This document shows positions 41,250 through 52,925 of a stretch of DNA of 64,000 bases, piece after piece. The position numbers and the translations under genes were made by a program. The number at the start of each line of letters is the position of its first letter. Position 1 is the first letter of the stretch. The DNA is from Irpex lacteus (taxonomy: Eukaryota > Basidiomycota > Agaricomycetes > Polyporales > Irpicaceae), in assembly GCA_001986395.2 (NCBI GenBank), contig MQVO02000002.1, forward strand, positions 620,001 to 684,000. Direction: 5' to 3'. Below the pieces are notes generated by a model that did no database searches, was not told where the DNA came from, and worked only from the letters and a program-made list of their open reading frames with translations.

Positions 41250-43224
41250 CTAAGCCCAAGTATCCAATTGCGCCTGAAACATGTATGGCCGAATTACTTC
41301 TGGTACGTCTTGACAGCGATACCCGTCGCCGACCTCGAAGATCACTTCCTCTGCGTGTTCTTTCCACTCCTCTGGCCTCGCCTTCCATGCCTCAAATATC
41401 GGTCGAAAGGGACGAGCAAGCTCCTCATCAGCATCGAGCATGATGCGCAAGCGTTTCAGGATGAGCCCGTGATCGGCTCGCAGCTTTGTGGACTGCACTA
41501 CGGCTGTGCAGGCTGCTGGAATAGGAGGATAAATGCACAATTCAGCTAGCTTAGGGGCGGGGATGTACATCATCCCAGTGGCGTGGTCCCACTGCGGTGC
41601 TAATGCGCTGAGCGGCCCAGTGAGCCATGCCAGTGCAACGGGGTCATCAGGCTTAAGGTGCACAGTCAGCATGGACAGCTCCGTCATCCGATGTAAGATC
41701 TTTCTCCAGGTCTCAATAGGTGCGCACTGGTTGGTGCCGCTCAGTTTGAGCTGTGTGACCGTATGAAAGGGGAGTGTCAGAGTCCATGATAGTGAGAATA
41801 TCGGGATGTCCATGCCACGGTCACGGTGTACATCGTCGTTGAATAGGAGCTGGATTGCGTTTGTGGGACCAGTTACGTTTACCCGTACTAGTAAAGAAGT
41901 TGCATCTTGGAATATGTGAAGATTTGGGATGGAGGAGAGCGGACCGATGCGTGATTGTTCTGTAGAAGGAAAGAATGTCGGCATATTTCTCTCGATGGGA
42001 TAGACTCCCCCACAAAGGATGAAGGTGTTCTCCTGACGAATGTCCAAGTGTGAAAGAACTTCGGCCATGAAAACAAACTGGCAGTCCAGTAATGTGAGTT
42101 GACGCAGATGATGGAGACAAATGAAATGATCCGCCAGCAATGTCATTGCCGGTGGCGGCGGCGGCGGCCATACCATAACAGGTCGAAGCTCGCAGTAGTT
42201 GAACATAAGCCTTTGGAGTGCAGGGCTAGCTCGAAGGAGTGAGTAGAGGTGGGAAAGATCATCTGAAGTATAGGATTGGTACATCAATCGCAGCGTGGTG
42301 AGATTGCGGAAGGTGTTGGCTGTCATATCGGTGTAGCCGCAAACATCCAGATTTTTGAGGCTTGGAACATTGCCGCCAAGTAGTCGTGGCAGCCGAGGGA
42401 ATATTCTACGCTCCATAGTTGAACGAGGAGAGAGGGCTCGGATTCGCAAAGTTTCGAGGATAGGAGCAGATACATCGTCCAGAGATGCAGCCCATGTGTT
42501 CGGAGCAGCCAAAGGTATACGGCGAATATGCAGCTGACCTAGTCGCTCGAAAACAGGAACGATGTGGTTGTACACGTGCGTAATTTCTGTACCAGTCCCT
42601 GGATGAATGGTGACATTCAAAGGACCGTTGTAAGCTCGGCGGAGACTGGTGTATGGGAGACTGGTTTCATCGAGAAGGTCGTGTGACCCGAAGATGATGC
42701 TATTCCAAAGTGACGGCGTTCCTAGGGCGATGTTTCGCCAGTGGCGACAGACATGTGTCATTCGCTGGAACCAGGGTTTGACGTGACTTGCATCAGAGAA
42801 AGGTGGTGGATGACCAGAAAGGGGATTTGGAGGAGATTCCCTATCCGGGCAATGATACTTGAAGATAGCCACTAATATCTCTGGCGGTAGCCTACTGATC
42901 GGTACTGTAAGATTCCGCACTTCACGCAGGTGCATCTGGGCGGTTATGAGGATATCATCTATTTCCTGCAGCTAGAGCCCCGGGCCAAGTCAGTGTTATT
43001 TCCCCTACTCAGCAGTTGCAGCGAGTGATAACTCACAGCTTCAACGTTTTGGATCTGACTAGAGAACATCGAGATCAGCCTATAACCTTCCTTCAATCAG
43101 TATTAGCTACTTACGCGTGGTGTGCGTGCAAACCTGGCAGAGACGATTCAACGCGATGCAAGATGGCTTCTGCGAGAGTTTTAAGAGAAGAAAGATCCTC
43201 GCTAGCATCTTCAGATAGTACCAT
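41250..43224 (-). CDS. F-box protein with leucine-rich-repeat-like body
   Basis: Exons 43224-43115, 43079-43037 and 42971-41250 give 624 residues in phase; intron 1 is only 35 nt. A short helical N-terminus leads to the F-box: ISRLPPEILVAIFKYHC, then THVCRHWRNIALGTPSLW. The body has irregular Leu-rich segments (LRQLTLLDCQFVF, VTQLKLSGTNQC) like other agaricomycete F-box proteins. F-box proteins bring substrates to SCF ubiquitin ligases through Skp1; the substrate here is unknown. Such genes are numerous in these fungi. Confidence 0.82.
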
Positions 43225-43572
43225 GACCGAGTCAGAATGTGTAAGAACGCTGTTGTTAGAATGTAGCCTGTGTGTGTTAGGTATCAACCCGAGTCTAGAT
43301 CTGTTGGCGGTTAGAGCTTGCGGTCCCACAGGTGTGACCGTGACGGCAACAATTAGCAAAGATCAGCATGACTCACGCTTTTGGGACCGTATCAATAGTT
43401 CACTAGTTGAAATGTCACCATAGCCAATCCTAGGCGTGAAAGCGCAGGTGAAATATCCCAGCAATCGATTTAGCACGCTTCCAGTCCAAGACATTGCAAT
43501 CACTGTATTCTTGTATCTAGGACATCGAGCACAAAGCACATGCCAGTAGCTCTCTGTATTCTTTGTATCCTA
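43225..43572. other. Intergenic, F-box promoter
   Basis: These 348 bases hold the F-box gene promoter and the 3' end of the aryl-alcohol dehydrogenase gene. No further feature was recognised. Confidence 0.4.
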
Positions 43573-45060
43573 TTATTTCAAGTTGTTTGGCGTGATTGGT
43601 TCAGCGATTGGCCATTTGTCAAAGGTGCCCGCGGTCTTGAATATTTTGAAGTATTCAGTTCCGTCGCCCTATTTTTTCACCTTATGAGAGACGAACGCAA
43701 AATAGACGTAGTTAAAACTTACAAATCTATTCTGAGGGAATCCCTTGTCGAACGGCTTGACGCTCTCCAAGTACGAAATCTGCTCGTGACTGAGAGAGAT
43801 CTCAAGGGCCTCAATATTCGCCTGTAGATGCTCTACTTTGCGACCTCCGATTATAGGAAACACATATGGCGTCTTATGAAGCAGATATGCGATGGCAACT
43901 GACAAAAGGTATGATGAATCGGTTATCGACAACTGTAATAATGACTTGCTTACCGGCCTGGATGCTCTTAGCCCCAACTTGTTTCGCAACCTCCTCAAGG
44001 GCGAGACACACCTTCCTCTCTTCTTCAGTGCGCTCCCAGTTTGCGCCTTGTCGTCCCTTTTCGCCTGTCTCGCGCCGCCTCTGTTCTTCCTCGTCTGTAC
44101 GAATCTTGCCAGCACCCAGTACATCCCATGGTGCAATGGCCATACCTGCAGCAAATGCATGGAGAGTAAACACGGTGGCGAAGAAGACACGCCCTTAAAC
44201 ACATACCTTCCTCGCGAGCCATCGGGATAATGTCTCTCTCCATATCTCGCAGCAGCACACTCCATGCCCCTTGGTAAATGACGAACGGAGTTTTACCCGT
44301 AAGACGAGCGTATGTGTTTGCCTTGGCTACGATCCACGCAGGAGTATCAGAGATACCCTGTGCATATGTAAGGGTTCCGTAGCCAGTCAAAATCTTAGCA
44401 GGGTGCTGCTTACCAGATATAACACTTTACCCTGAACTACGAGGTTGTGAAGGCTGTTGACGACTTCTTCGATGCTGGTGGAATAATCCCACCAATGGAG
44501 ATAGAGGATATCGACGTAATGTGTACGGAGCTTCTTTAGTGACGCTTCGACGGACTGTACCATAGACTTAGTGTTATTGCCGATATAATGCGCTTTCTGG
44601 GCGATAGTCTTGTCCCCGCGTACGTAGTTGGTTGTGTACTATCGGTATATGAGATAACGAGTCTAAGCGATAAATTGGTTCTATGCAACGTACCTTGGTT
44701 GCGATGACGAGCTGCTCGCGATTACCTCGCTGTTCCATCCACTCGCCAATGAACTCTTCGGATGAGCCGTCCTGACTACAAGGAGTCATAAGTGAGATTC
44801 AAATATCGCACAGGATCGCAAGACTTTACTTACTACCCGTTAGCGGTATCGATGAAATTCCCGCCAGCCTCGAAGTACGCGTCGAGCAGCTTGAAACTGC
44901 TTTCTTTGTTCATCGCACCGAACCCATTCTTTTCCCACTTATCTCCGATGCTCATTGCACCAAGCTGGATGGGAGAGACGTGAATACCTGCGGTCGGAGA
45001 CAGCTGGCGCCATCTCCCAAGTCTGGTCGCGGGCGGAGGTGCGTCTTCGTTAGCGGACAT
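43573..45060 (-). CDS. Aryl-alcohol dehydrogenase (aldo-keto reductase family 9)
   Basis: Seven exons, 45060-44834, 44775-44694, 44638-44414, 44357-44207, 44145-43954, 43898-43723 and 43668-43573, give 382 residues with correct phase. The aldo-keto reductase tetrad is intact: Asp in FIDTAN, Tyr in GYQDGSSEE (split by an intron), Lys in LVIATK and His in ILYLHWWD. The cofactor end reads [20 protein letters not shown], and [11 protein letters not shown] closes the barrel. The product should reduce aromatic aldehydes to alcohols with NADPH in the cytosol, a step linked to lignin-derived compounds and veratryl alcohol in wood-decay fungi. The last exon (96 bases) encodes the expected tail [16 protein letters not shown]. 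Confidence 0.9.
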
Positions 45061-45928
45061 ATTCAGCTGTGTCTACCACGGGGTACGTTGGGGTTGACGT
45101 ACGACTTGAGCTATACTTATCACACATTTATACAGCACCAACTTTGAGATGAACTTTCCCAAGGAGTGGTCATTTGGCGGGATTGTCGTCATGCGAATCC
45201 TTTGATAACTTGCTCAGCGGTCCGTTGCCCGAATCGGTCCGAGTACACAAGTTGGCTGATCAGCAGAGCATCCTTATTACGGACTAGTACAGATACCTGC
45301 TCGTCGCATCGCATTCAGCTTCAACCAGCTGGGACTCAACGAATGTACCCACAGTGATGCAGTGATGTATAGAAATAGTAAGCTGCATATCAAATTCAGG
45401 TGAGTGATCTATATCAACGTAGCAATGTGCCTCTTTGCACTCACCCACATATATAGTACCTCGCGAGTCGAACAGTGTTGATGTCGTCCGACTGTCGAGA
45501 AGGTGGTGATGGTAGACCTTCAACTTGAGGCGCATACTTTCAGTACGTGACAATCTTAAGCTTAGGTAAATGCGACGCCTTAGCGCTAATTGCGTGACAC
45601 GTCACGGTATTACAGCTGAGACGTCACCGAAAAGCACGTTTAAATTGCAGTCTTACATCTCAAAAAACATAATACCATATGGTCAAGCAGCGTAAGTTGC
45701 TTTTCGTTTGCTTCTGCATGGCATACAAATGTGAGTAGACATCTCCTTGCGAGCCATTTTCAGACCCCGATGAAGGCCCATGGCGCACCGGGAAACCAGA
45801 CAGTTAAGTGGCACCCAGAGTATGAGTATGACCGGTCATAGCGAAGACAAACATTCGCGCGTACAATCAGCTAGTACAATCAATACAACAAAGGGGCAGC
45901 GAGTCCATCATCTAAGACAGCACAAATC
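45061..45928. other. Intergenic, no gene seen
   Basis: These 868 bases contain the aryl-alcohol dehydrogenase promoter. Open frames are short and without motif. Confidence 0.4.
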
Positions 45929-47406
45929 TCATTCCCGCGTAGCTATCTCCGCCGCCGCTTTCTCCGCGAACGTCATTTGCTCATTGGAGGAAGTATTAGA
46001 CGACATTGTAACGGTGATTGCACGAGCTTGAAATTTTCCCAAGCCTCCCGCGCTACCGTTGAACGTCCCGGTGTTGTCGCTGCATGAGAAATTTGACGTT
46101 CTTAATCTATCGCCGGCCAACCCGAGGCGTACGGTGATCAGGCAGTTCGATATACCCTGACATACGCAGCGTGGTAAGGGTCATGGCCTCTGCTAAAGTG
46201 TCGCTGAACTTACAAAGAAGAGAGGCAAGATACAGATAAGTACGTAGCCGATGTTCAGCTCATCCTGCAATTTCTATCAGCGTCACATTTCTAGAAGGGA
46301 CCGCAAGGTTACTGACCGTAATTTTCCCATGAGTCGGGGCAGTCGTTGCTATTTCGTAGAAGAGAAGACCAACCCAAGTTACTGCCGCAGACTCCGTAAT
46401 AGCCTCAATTAGAACCCCGTAATGTGGCATCAGGGCGCCATTTGACGATGAACGAGAGACATATCTACCAAGAATTGCATGCATGAGCACCACGGATCAT
46501 CGGAAGGGAGGGAAATGCGCTGAACGTACAGGATCTTTCCAATTATCGCTCCGGTCATGATAGTGTTTGTGCCGAACATGCACCACCCCCAGGCCGCTGA
46601 GATAGTGAAAGACACTGTCTCCAGTTTATCGTGGTATAGCTGCGCATCACTGTACAGAGCAAAATTCATGAAATTCCCGATCAGCCCAAGGACTATTCAC
46701 TCGGATCAGACTCTTGTTAGCTCTATTACGTGATGGCTTCATGTACTCACTCGCATTCGCAGTCACAACTATTGCAGGGATGAGGAGAGCCCATCTTGAA
46801 CGGCCATATATGACATAAAACCGCCACACCAGCATACTGTCAAAAATGAAGGCCTAGACATGGAAGGCATTAATTGAATATCTAGTCTCGTGGGAGAGAG
46901 GATACCTACGGCAATCGTGTTGCTCGACCTGAAATTGGATACAAATTAGCGAGAGTCCTAAAAAACGGCGTTTTAAACCTACGAAGTGACGAATTGAAGA
47001 GGTATGGTGAACCTGGCTTCTTCATCGGGCGCTGGTATCATGCGCCTTGCACGGGCTGTAGCGACAGCGCGTGAAATATAATGAGTGACTAGAACAATAA
47101 ATCTACATTCCAAGGGTCGGGCTGAGTGTTGAACTCAATTTGCCGACGATGCACGTACAACAATACAGTCATCATCCGGAGTCTCTTGTATGCCCGTCCT
47201 TGACGCCTGTGGGTTGACCACAGTGCGAGGATGAACAAGACTACGTAAGCACCTGTTATCGAACACGCCTTGGGTATAAGTGGTCACAAAGTAGACAAGA
47301 CACAGACAATACGCGTACCGAACATTGCACTCAAGGCGTGGAACACGACTGACTTGATAGAGAGCAAGTTGAACTGTGTCTCGAGAGCTTCGAGTGTCGG
47401 AGCCAT
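45929..47406 (-). CDS. Seven-helix membrane protein, paralogue D
   Basis: Exons 47406-47319, 47252-47159, 47102-46983, 46928-46910, 46853-46751, 46692-46530, 46464-46317, 46264-46214 and 46156-45929 give 337 residues. The exon plan equals paralogues A and B, including the 19-base exon 4. It starts MAPTLEALETQFNLLSI. Marks of the minus-strand subgroup are FIFDSMLVWRFYVIYGRSRW, SAAWGWCMFGTNTIMTGAI, ESAAVTWVGLLFYEIA and TAPTHGKIT. The cytosolic-type tail ends FAEKAAAEIATRE. Function unknown. Confidence 0.8.
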
Positions 47407-48928
47407 GTTTGCGAAGTCGGGGCGAACTTGAGCTACTATAGAATAGCGCTTTAGATATGTCCCTTATGTACGGGTCGACGAGCGGACGCCTAGCTCTCTT
47501 TGGGAGCCGCTCTGGAAACACGTTAGATGGTAATGATGCTGACATGTGGAGAAAGAAGATGCCTTTTCTCGCGGAAGGCTGTGAACAATCAGAAAATATC
47601 AGACAAGAGAATAGTTCAAAGCGCACCTTTGGTTATTGGTTGGAGCGAGACTATTCGAACCAGGTCAGCGTGAGTATGCCCGAATACATTGCACCCGGTC
47701 CTTAGTCGGAGAGCGAGGCACCATGATTGAGACGTGGTGTAATCACGACGCGCAGTGATATGTATCGCATACACGACTGTCTTCTCTGGGAGCGCCACAA
47801 GGTCGATAGTAGCCATCCTCGACGGTAGTTCGACGGATCGCGCCCATCATCAGGAGGAGACGATGTGAGCTCAGTACGCAAACAAGAATCCTCGGTGCGC
47901 GAGAGCAAATGCCCGAGAGTGGTGACGGAGAGGGAAGTTGCAGGCATCCAATTGCTTGGGACTGACTACACGAACGATTAATATACACACGAACCTGCGA
48001 AATGGTTACCGAATGCGGCGCTGAACCGTTTAATACTTCGACTTCAGGAACCGAGTGTGCTACGTAAGTTGGTGAGGAATGTGAGCCTCGTGATCCGGAT
48101 TTCTGCGCTCGTGGGTACGTCACTGGCTTTCCAGAACATTGTGACATCAAGTTTGGTAGAGTGTGTCCTCGACTGTGGGAGGAAGAATTCCCCTGCAAAC
48201 TCTTTCAGAGAGCAAATAAGTCTATAAGCGGAGAGGATCACGAACTAAATTGAATATGCTTTGTTGTCCCATCACAACCAGGTATAAGAATTGACTCCAG
48301 GTGATTCAGGTAAGAGAATAATGAAGCGCAATGTGAGTTAGAAAGTCTCGGGTGGATGTAGTACTTACTCAGGTACACCGTGACAAGTGAAGATTCCGAG
48401 TCAAATCAGCGTTTGTCACAGTAACGCTCGAGTGACAGGGATACCACGTGGCACCTGCGTTAACGCTCATGATCCGAAAACTTCCTCTTCTGGCAATTAC
48501 ATCGTTTCAACGCCCTCTCGAGAGAGCATTGGTCACAATCACAAATAGTCCATTAATCGTCCCTTGGGAACCGCAAAAACATGGACTGCATATGAGGATC
48601 AGTATTGCGTGAGGTACCTGTGCTCGTCATGCACGTTGACTATCCAATATACTACAGTAGTCTTACCTTCAAGTCGGTGCATGTGCCGTTCAGACTCCTC
48701 CTCAGCAGCCTCAGGAAGAAAGTAAGGTAAGCAAGATAATATGTCTTAACTCTTATGTGCCGTTTCGATGTAGTTTATGTCATTGTTATATTTATCCAGT
48801 TATAATTAAAATAGCTACTACCTACTAAGTGGTAGCGAAACCGAATAAACCCAGAGTGAACATCTGTCAAGGAATGACGTACCCAATAATAGAAAATATT
48901 ATCCCATAGTGCAAAAAACCAAGAAGAG
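47407..48928. other. Intergenic, no gene seen
   Basis: About 1.5 kb. A minus-strand frame (47743-48198) is open for 151 codons but is Ser/Arg-rich with no motif and no clear splice partners, so it is not called. Confidence 0.4.
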
Positions 48929-49008
48929 CTACACCCTCGCTGCCAACTCCCCCGCTGCTTTCTCGCTGAAAGGGCCCTGCTTTGAGCCATCGACATACGA
49001 CTCAGAAG

Positions 49009-50389
49009 TCATAGTAACGGCAATCTCATGGGCCTGATATCTGTATTCAACTGGAGCACTATCCACCGTTGATGGAATACTGTTTGTCCAGAAGACAGAG
49101 GGACTGGCATCCTGGGTCCGTCGTCTTCTAGCCCGAGACGAACAGTGATAAGGCATTGCGAGATGCCCTGTGATGGTCGGTGCTCAGAAGCAAAGATTTA
49201 GAAGTTGTGACTTATGCGACTTACAAAGAAAAGTGGTAGGATGCACACAAGCACAAACCCAATATTCATGACATTCTATTACGAGGTCAGGATCTTGATA
49301 TCAAGTAAATATTGTTCGGACTTACCGTGATATGGCCATGCGTAGGTGCCGTCGCTGCTATCTCATAAAATAGCAGGCCGACCCACGTAACAGCAGCGGA
49401 CTCGACAATAGCCTCCAGAACAACTCGATAATGTTTCACGTTGCGAGAGGAACGCGATACACATCTGCAAGAGATCGTGAGATTATTCAACGGAATATTA
49501 GCAATAATCGTAACGTACAGAATTTTCCCTATGATAGCCAGCGTCAGGATGGTGTTGGTGGCAAAGATGCACCAGCCCCAGATCGCCGAAATCTTGAATG
49601 AAAGGGCATTCCATTTGGTGTTATACGATTCGGGATGAGTGTAGAAGATGAAGTTCATGAAGTCACCAATGAGACCCAATACTGTGAGAAACAATCGTTA
49701 GCCACAGACTATACGCAGAAAGAGCATCTACAATATCGTAGACTCACTGAAGTTAGCTGTGACTGCAGTGCAAGGCAGCCAAAGAGCCCAGGTACGCCGC
49801 TCGTATATCACGTAAAATCGCCACGCCAGAAGGGCATCTAGTATAAACCCCTATAACAGCCGTTCATTTACTGATGGGGCAATCATGGGAGCATAGCATA
49901 CTGAAATAGTCTTGGTGGTGCTATAGGATACTTAAGTTAGCTGCCACTCGTCATTGGAGTGTCCATGGTGACATACGTTGTGACAAATTGAAGGGGTACT
50001 GTAAACCGGGCTTGTTCATCAGGAGCAGGTGTCATAAGTCTGGAGCGATCTGTAGCGACGGCTCGCGAGACGTAATGAATGAGTAAAACAACAAAGCTGC
50101 AAAACGATTCTTGATTAGACAGATGTTTAGCTCGCTGTAACCATACACACGCACAGCGACAAGGTAACAATTCTGAGACCCTTGGACGCCGCGGTCTGGC
50201 GTGTATAGGTTGCCCACATAGCGAGTATGAACAATACAACATAGACACCTGTTATTCGAAAGAATTAGTAATTGGCGACCGAGAGAAAACAAGCCGTTTA
50301 CCGAACAGTGCGCTTAGGGCTTGAAATACGACCGAGTTGATGGAGAGCGAATTGAAACGCGCCTCTAAAGCAGCAAGCGTGGGTGCCAT
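49009..50389 (-). CDS. Seven-helix membrane protein, paralogue E, tail frameshifted
   Basis: Exons 50389-50302, 50248-50155, 50096-49977, 49920-49902, 49850-49748, 49681-49519, 49464-49326, 49275-49225 and 49167-49009 follow the family plan. They give 311 residues starting MAPTLAALEARFNSLSI. Exon 9 begins normally (GISQCLITVRLGL) and then leaves the family frame, stopping early at 49009. The tail expected by homology (FSEKAAGELAARV, ending at 48929) lies in another frame, so one or two bases were gained or lost near 49120-49140. All helices are retained; only the polar tail changes. Exon 7 is 9 bases shorter than in D. Confidence 0.75.
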
Positions 50390-50447
50390 GTTGAACTCAG
50401 GGAGAAGGACTGGGTGCCTGCTGAGCAGGATCCCCTCTCGCTGGCGG

Positions 50448-50455
50448 TATATATA
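50448..50455 (-). promoter_or_regulatory. TATA box of paralogue E
   Basis: TATATATA on the minus strand lies about 60 bases upstream of the start codon at 50389. Confidence 0.5.
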
Positions 50456-51359
50456 ATCATATCTAACCCAATTCGATGCAAGCTGTACTGCTCACCTGAG
50501 ATTCACAGCCTACTACCATCAATCATTGGGCGGCATCGTAAGTGGCTGCTCCACATTGTAAGAAGGCTTCGCTCTATGAGCGGTGCACACAACCAACCTT
50601 GAAGGATTGCTGAGTTCCCCTTTATTGTGCATGGGCAATCCTCAGCACTCCCAGATTTGCTACGTTCGCTAATAGATCAAGTGTTGGGCAGTTGGCGGCT
50701 ATGATATAAGCTCTGATACTCCAATACCAGTGATTGATCTATACAGTAGAACTCACCTACGATATCAAGAACAACGACTTCTTCTTCACGGACAAAGCTA
50801 ACTCTGTGCATGAACAAATAAGAATGGCACTCGCCAACAGGGGAATCTGCCACGGCGCACAATCCAACCGTAAGATATCATCCATCGCAGACCCCAGTCG
50901 TTTGCAAGAGCGCATGTGCCACAGCTTCAGCGAGTGCATCTGTCAACGGGAAAAATATCGGTAGGCGAAAGAATAGAACGTACGGAGATCGGATGAACGG
51001 TGTTGATATACAAGATCGAAGGCTCTATATTGAAATCCGAAGGCAACGGAGGCCCTGGAGCGTCCCTCTACAGAGCAGCGGAATGCTCTTATAGATTCAA
51101 TTTGCCGTTCAACGAAGTCACCTTAGTGCACTGAAGCGAGTAGATTCAATAGCGATGTAACATGCAATTTGAAGAAGGAGTTGATTATCGCGGGTACTTT
51201 ACCTTGCGTCCAAGTCCGAAACCTCCAGTCATGTGTACTGAGTGAGCACTAATGTCATCGAAGCACATTGCGTAGAAATGGCCGCACGAGCTGGAACGTA
51301 TATGATGTCTGATGTAGCTTGAAACATACTTGACATTCCAGAGCTGCGAGACCCCTTTA
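50456..51359. other. Intergenic, no gene seen
   Basis: About 0.9 kb between two tandem minus-strand paralogues. No coding signal was recognised. Confidence 0.4.
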
Positions 51360-52849
51360 CTACAAGGTGTTTATATCGCGTACGTCTTTCTCAGCGAACG
51401 ACATAGGGTCCTGAATGGATGATCCAGAGGCCATTGCGACTTCGATCGCGCGAGCCCGAAAATGGCTATGAGTGTATGTACCGTCCGAAGGCCCTGCTCC
51501 ACTCGACGAAGAGCTTCCGTATTTGAGCCCATCTTTGAAGAAGCCAAGACGTGCGGTGATGAGGCAGTGGGATATTCCCTAATTAAATGATTCGAGTATT
51601 ATTAGTTGCTCAGCGCATATCTTCGAGTCACGTACAAAAACGACAGGCAAGGTGCATATTGAGACGTAGCCGATGTTCAATTCAGCCTGTGAATCTGTCA
51701 CTTCCTCTATCTCAAAATCTGAACTTGTCTTGACTCACCGTAATCCGGCCGTGCGTTGGCGCAGTTGCTGTTATTTCGTAAAAGAGTAGTCCTACCCATG
51801 TGACAGACGCAGACTCAATGATGGCCTCGAGAAGAACACCATATGGTAACACGGAATTATTGCCTTTTGTCATGCGAGACACATATCTAAACATCACAAT
51901 CATCAGTAAGCCTCTGACTACAAACTTTCAAGACAAAGTGGCTGGTACGTACAGTATTTTCCCGATTATCGCTCCAGTCATGAGGGTATTAGTGATGAAC
52001 ATACACCATCCCCACGCTGATTCAATTATAAATGAGATGGAGTCCAATTTGGCGTCATATAACTGGGGAGCGCTGTAAAGAGAAAAGTCCATGCCGCTGG
52101 CAATAAGCCCAAGTGCTGGACATTACGGCGGAACTGATGAGGATCATTCCATGCACAGTGATATGCGGGACTTACTAGCATCAATGATCACTGCGATAAC
52201 GGGGACCAACAAGGCCCAGCGAACACGACCGTAGATTACGTAGAAACGCCATGCAAGCGTGCTATCGAATATGAATGCCTGTCCAAGGAAAAGGCCCAGG
52301 ATTAATCACATAAGTATCGCCTGAAAGAAAGCCAAAGACCGACCGCCAGGGTGAGAGTGATTCTGAAGGTCCCAATGATCAGAGGGTGCAGATTTTCTAC
52401 CGTTTTCCACTTACCCGTCAACAATCTGAAGCGGGACGGTAACCTTAGTCTCCTCATCGGAGGCCATCAACATGCGCCTCGAGCGACTAGTCACAATGGC
52501 ACGGGAGATGTAATGGACCAGAAGCACGACGAACCTATATTTCAAAGAAAATGATTTCAGTGCTCGATCGAACCCCTCACTGATGTACCTACAGCGACAC
52601 CGTAGCAATCCTCAGTCTCTTGTATGCTACACCCTGGCGTCTGTGAATTGACCACAGTGCAAGAACAAACAAGACGATGTAGACACCTGTCCGAGACCAT
52701 CTTCGTTAGGTTGCTGCTAAACAACTGGGCAGTGAGGATAATACGGCAAAATACACACCGAAGAAGGCATTCAAGGCTTCAAAGAGCACCGAATAGATGG
52801 ATAGCAGGTTGAATTGCGTCTCGAGCGTCGCTAGTGTCAAAGACGGCAT
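51360..52849 (-). CDS. Seven-helix membrane protein, paralogue F
   Basis: Exons 52849-52759, 52686-52593, 52534-52415, 52362-52344, 52278-52176, 52115-51953, 51886-51739, 51686-51636 and 51578-51360 give 335 residues in exact phase. It starts MPSLTLATLETQFNLLSI. It shares with D the exon sizes from exon 2 to exon 8 and the motifs AFIFDS, VIYGRVRWALLVP, ESAWGWCMFITNTLMTGAI and TAPTHGRIT. The tail ends SFAEKDVRDINTL. A TATAAAA box (52919-52925, minus) lies about 70 bases upstream. Function unknown. Confidence 0.8.
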
Positions 52850-52918
52850 ACTGTAGTGGATCCTCGAGTCGGAGCGAGGGATATCAGCCGTCACTTAGAG
52901 GACTGCAGAGTGCTGGGC

Positions 52919-52925
52919 TTTTATA
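52919..52925 (-). promoter_or_regulatory. TATA box of paralogue F
   Basis: TATAAAA on the minus strand, about 70 bases before the ATG at 52849. Confidence 0.5.

Noticed and set aside
47743..48198. 151-codon minus-strand frame
   Set aside because: Ser/Arg-rich without motifs or consistent exons; not distinguishable from chance.
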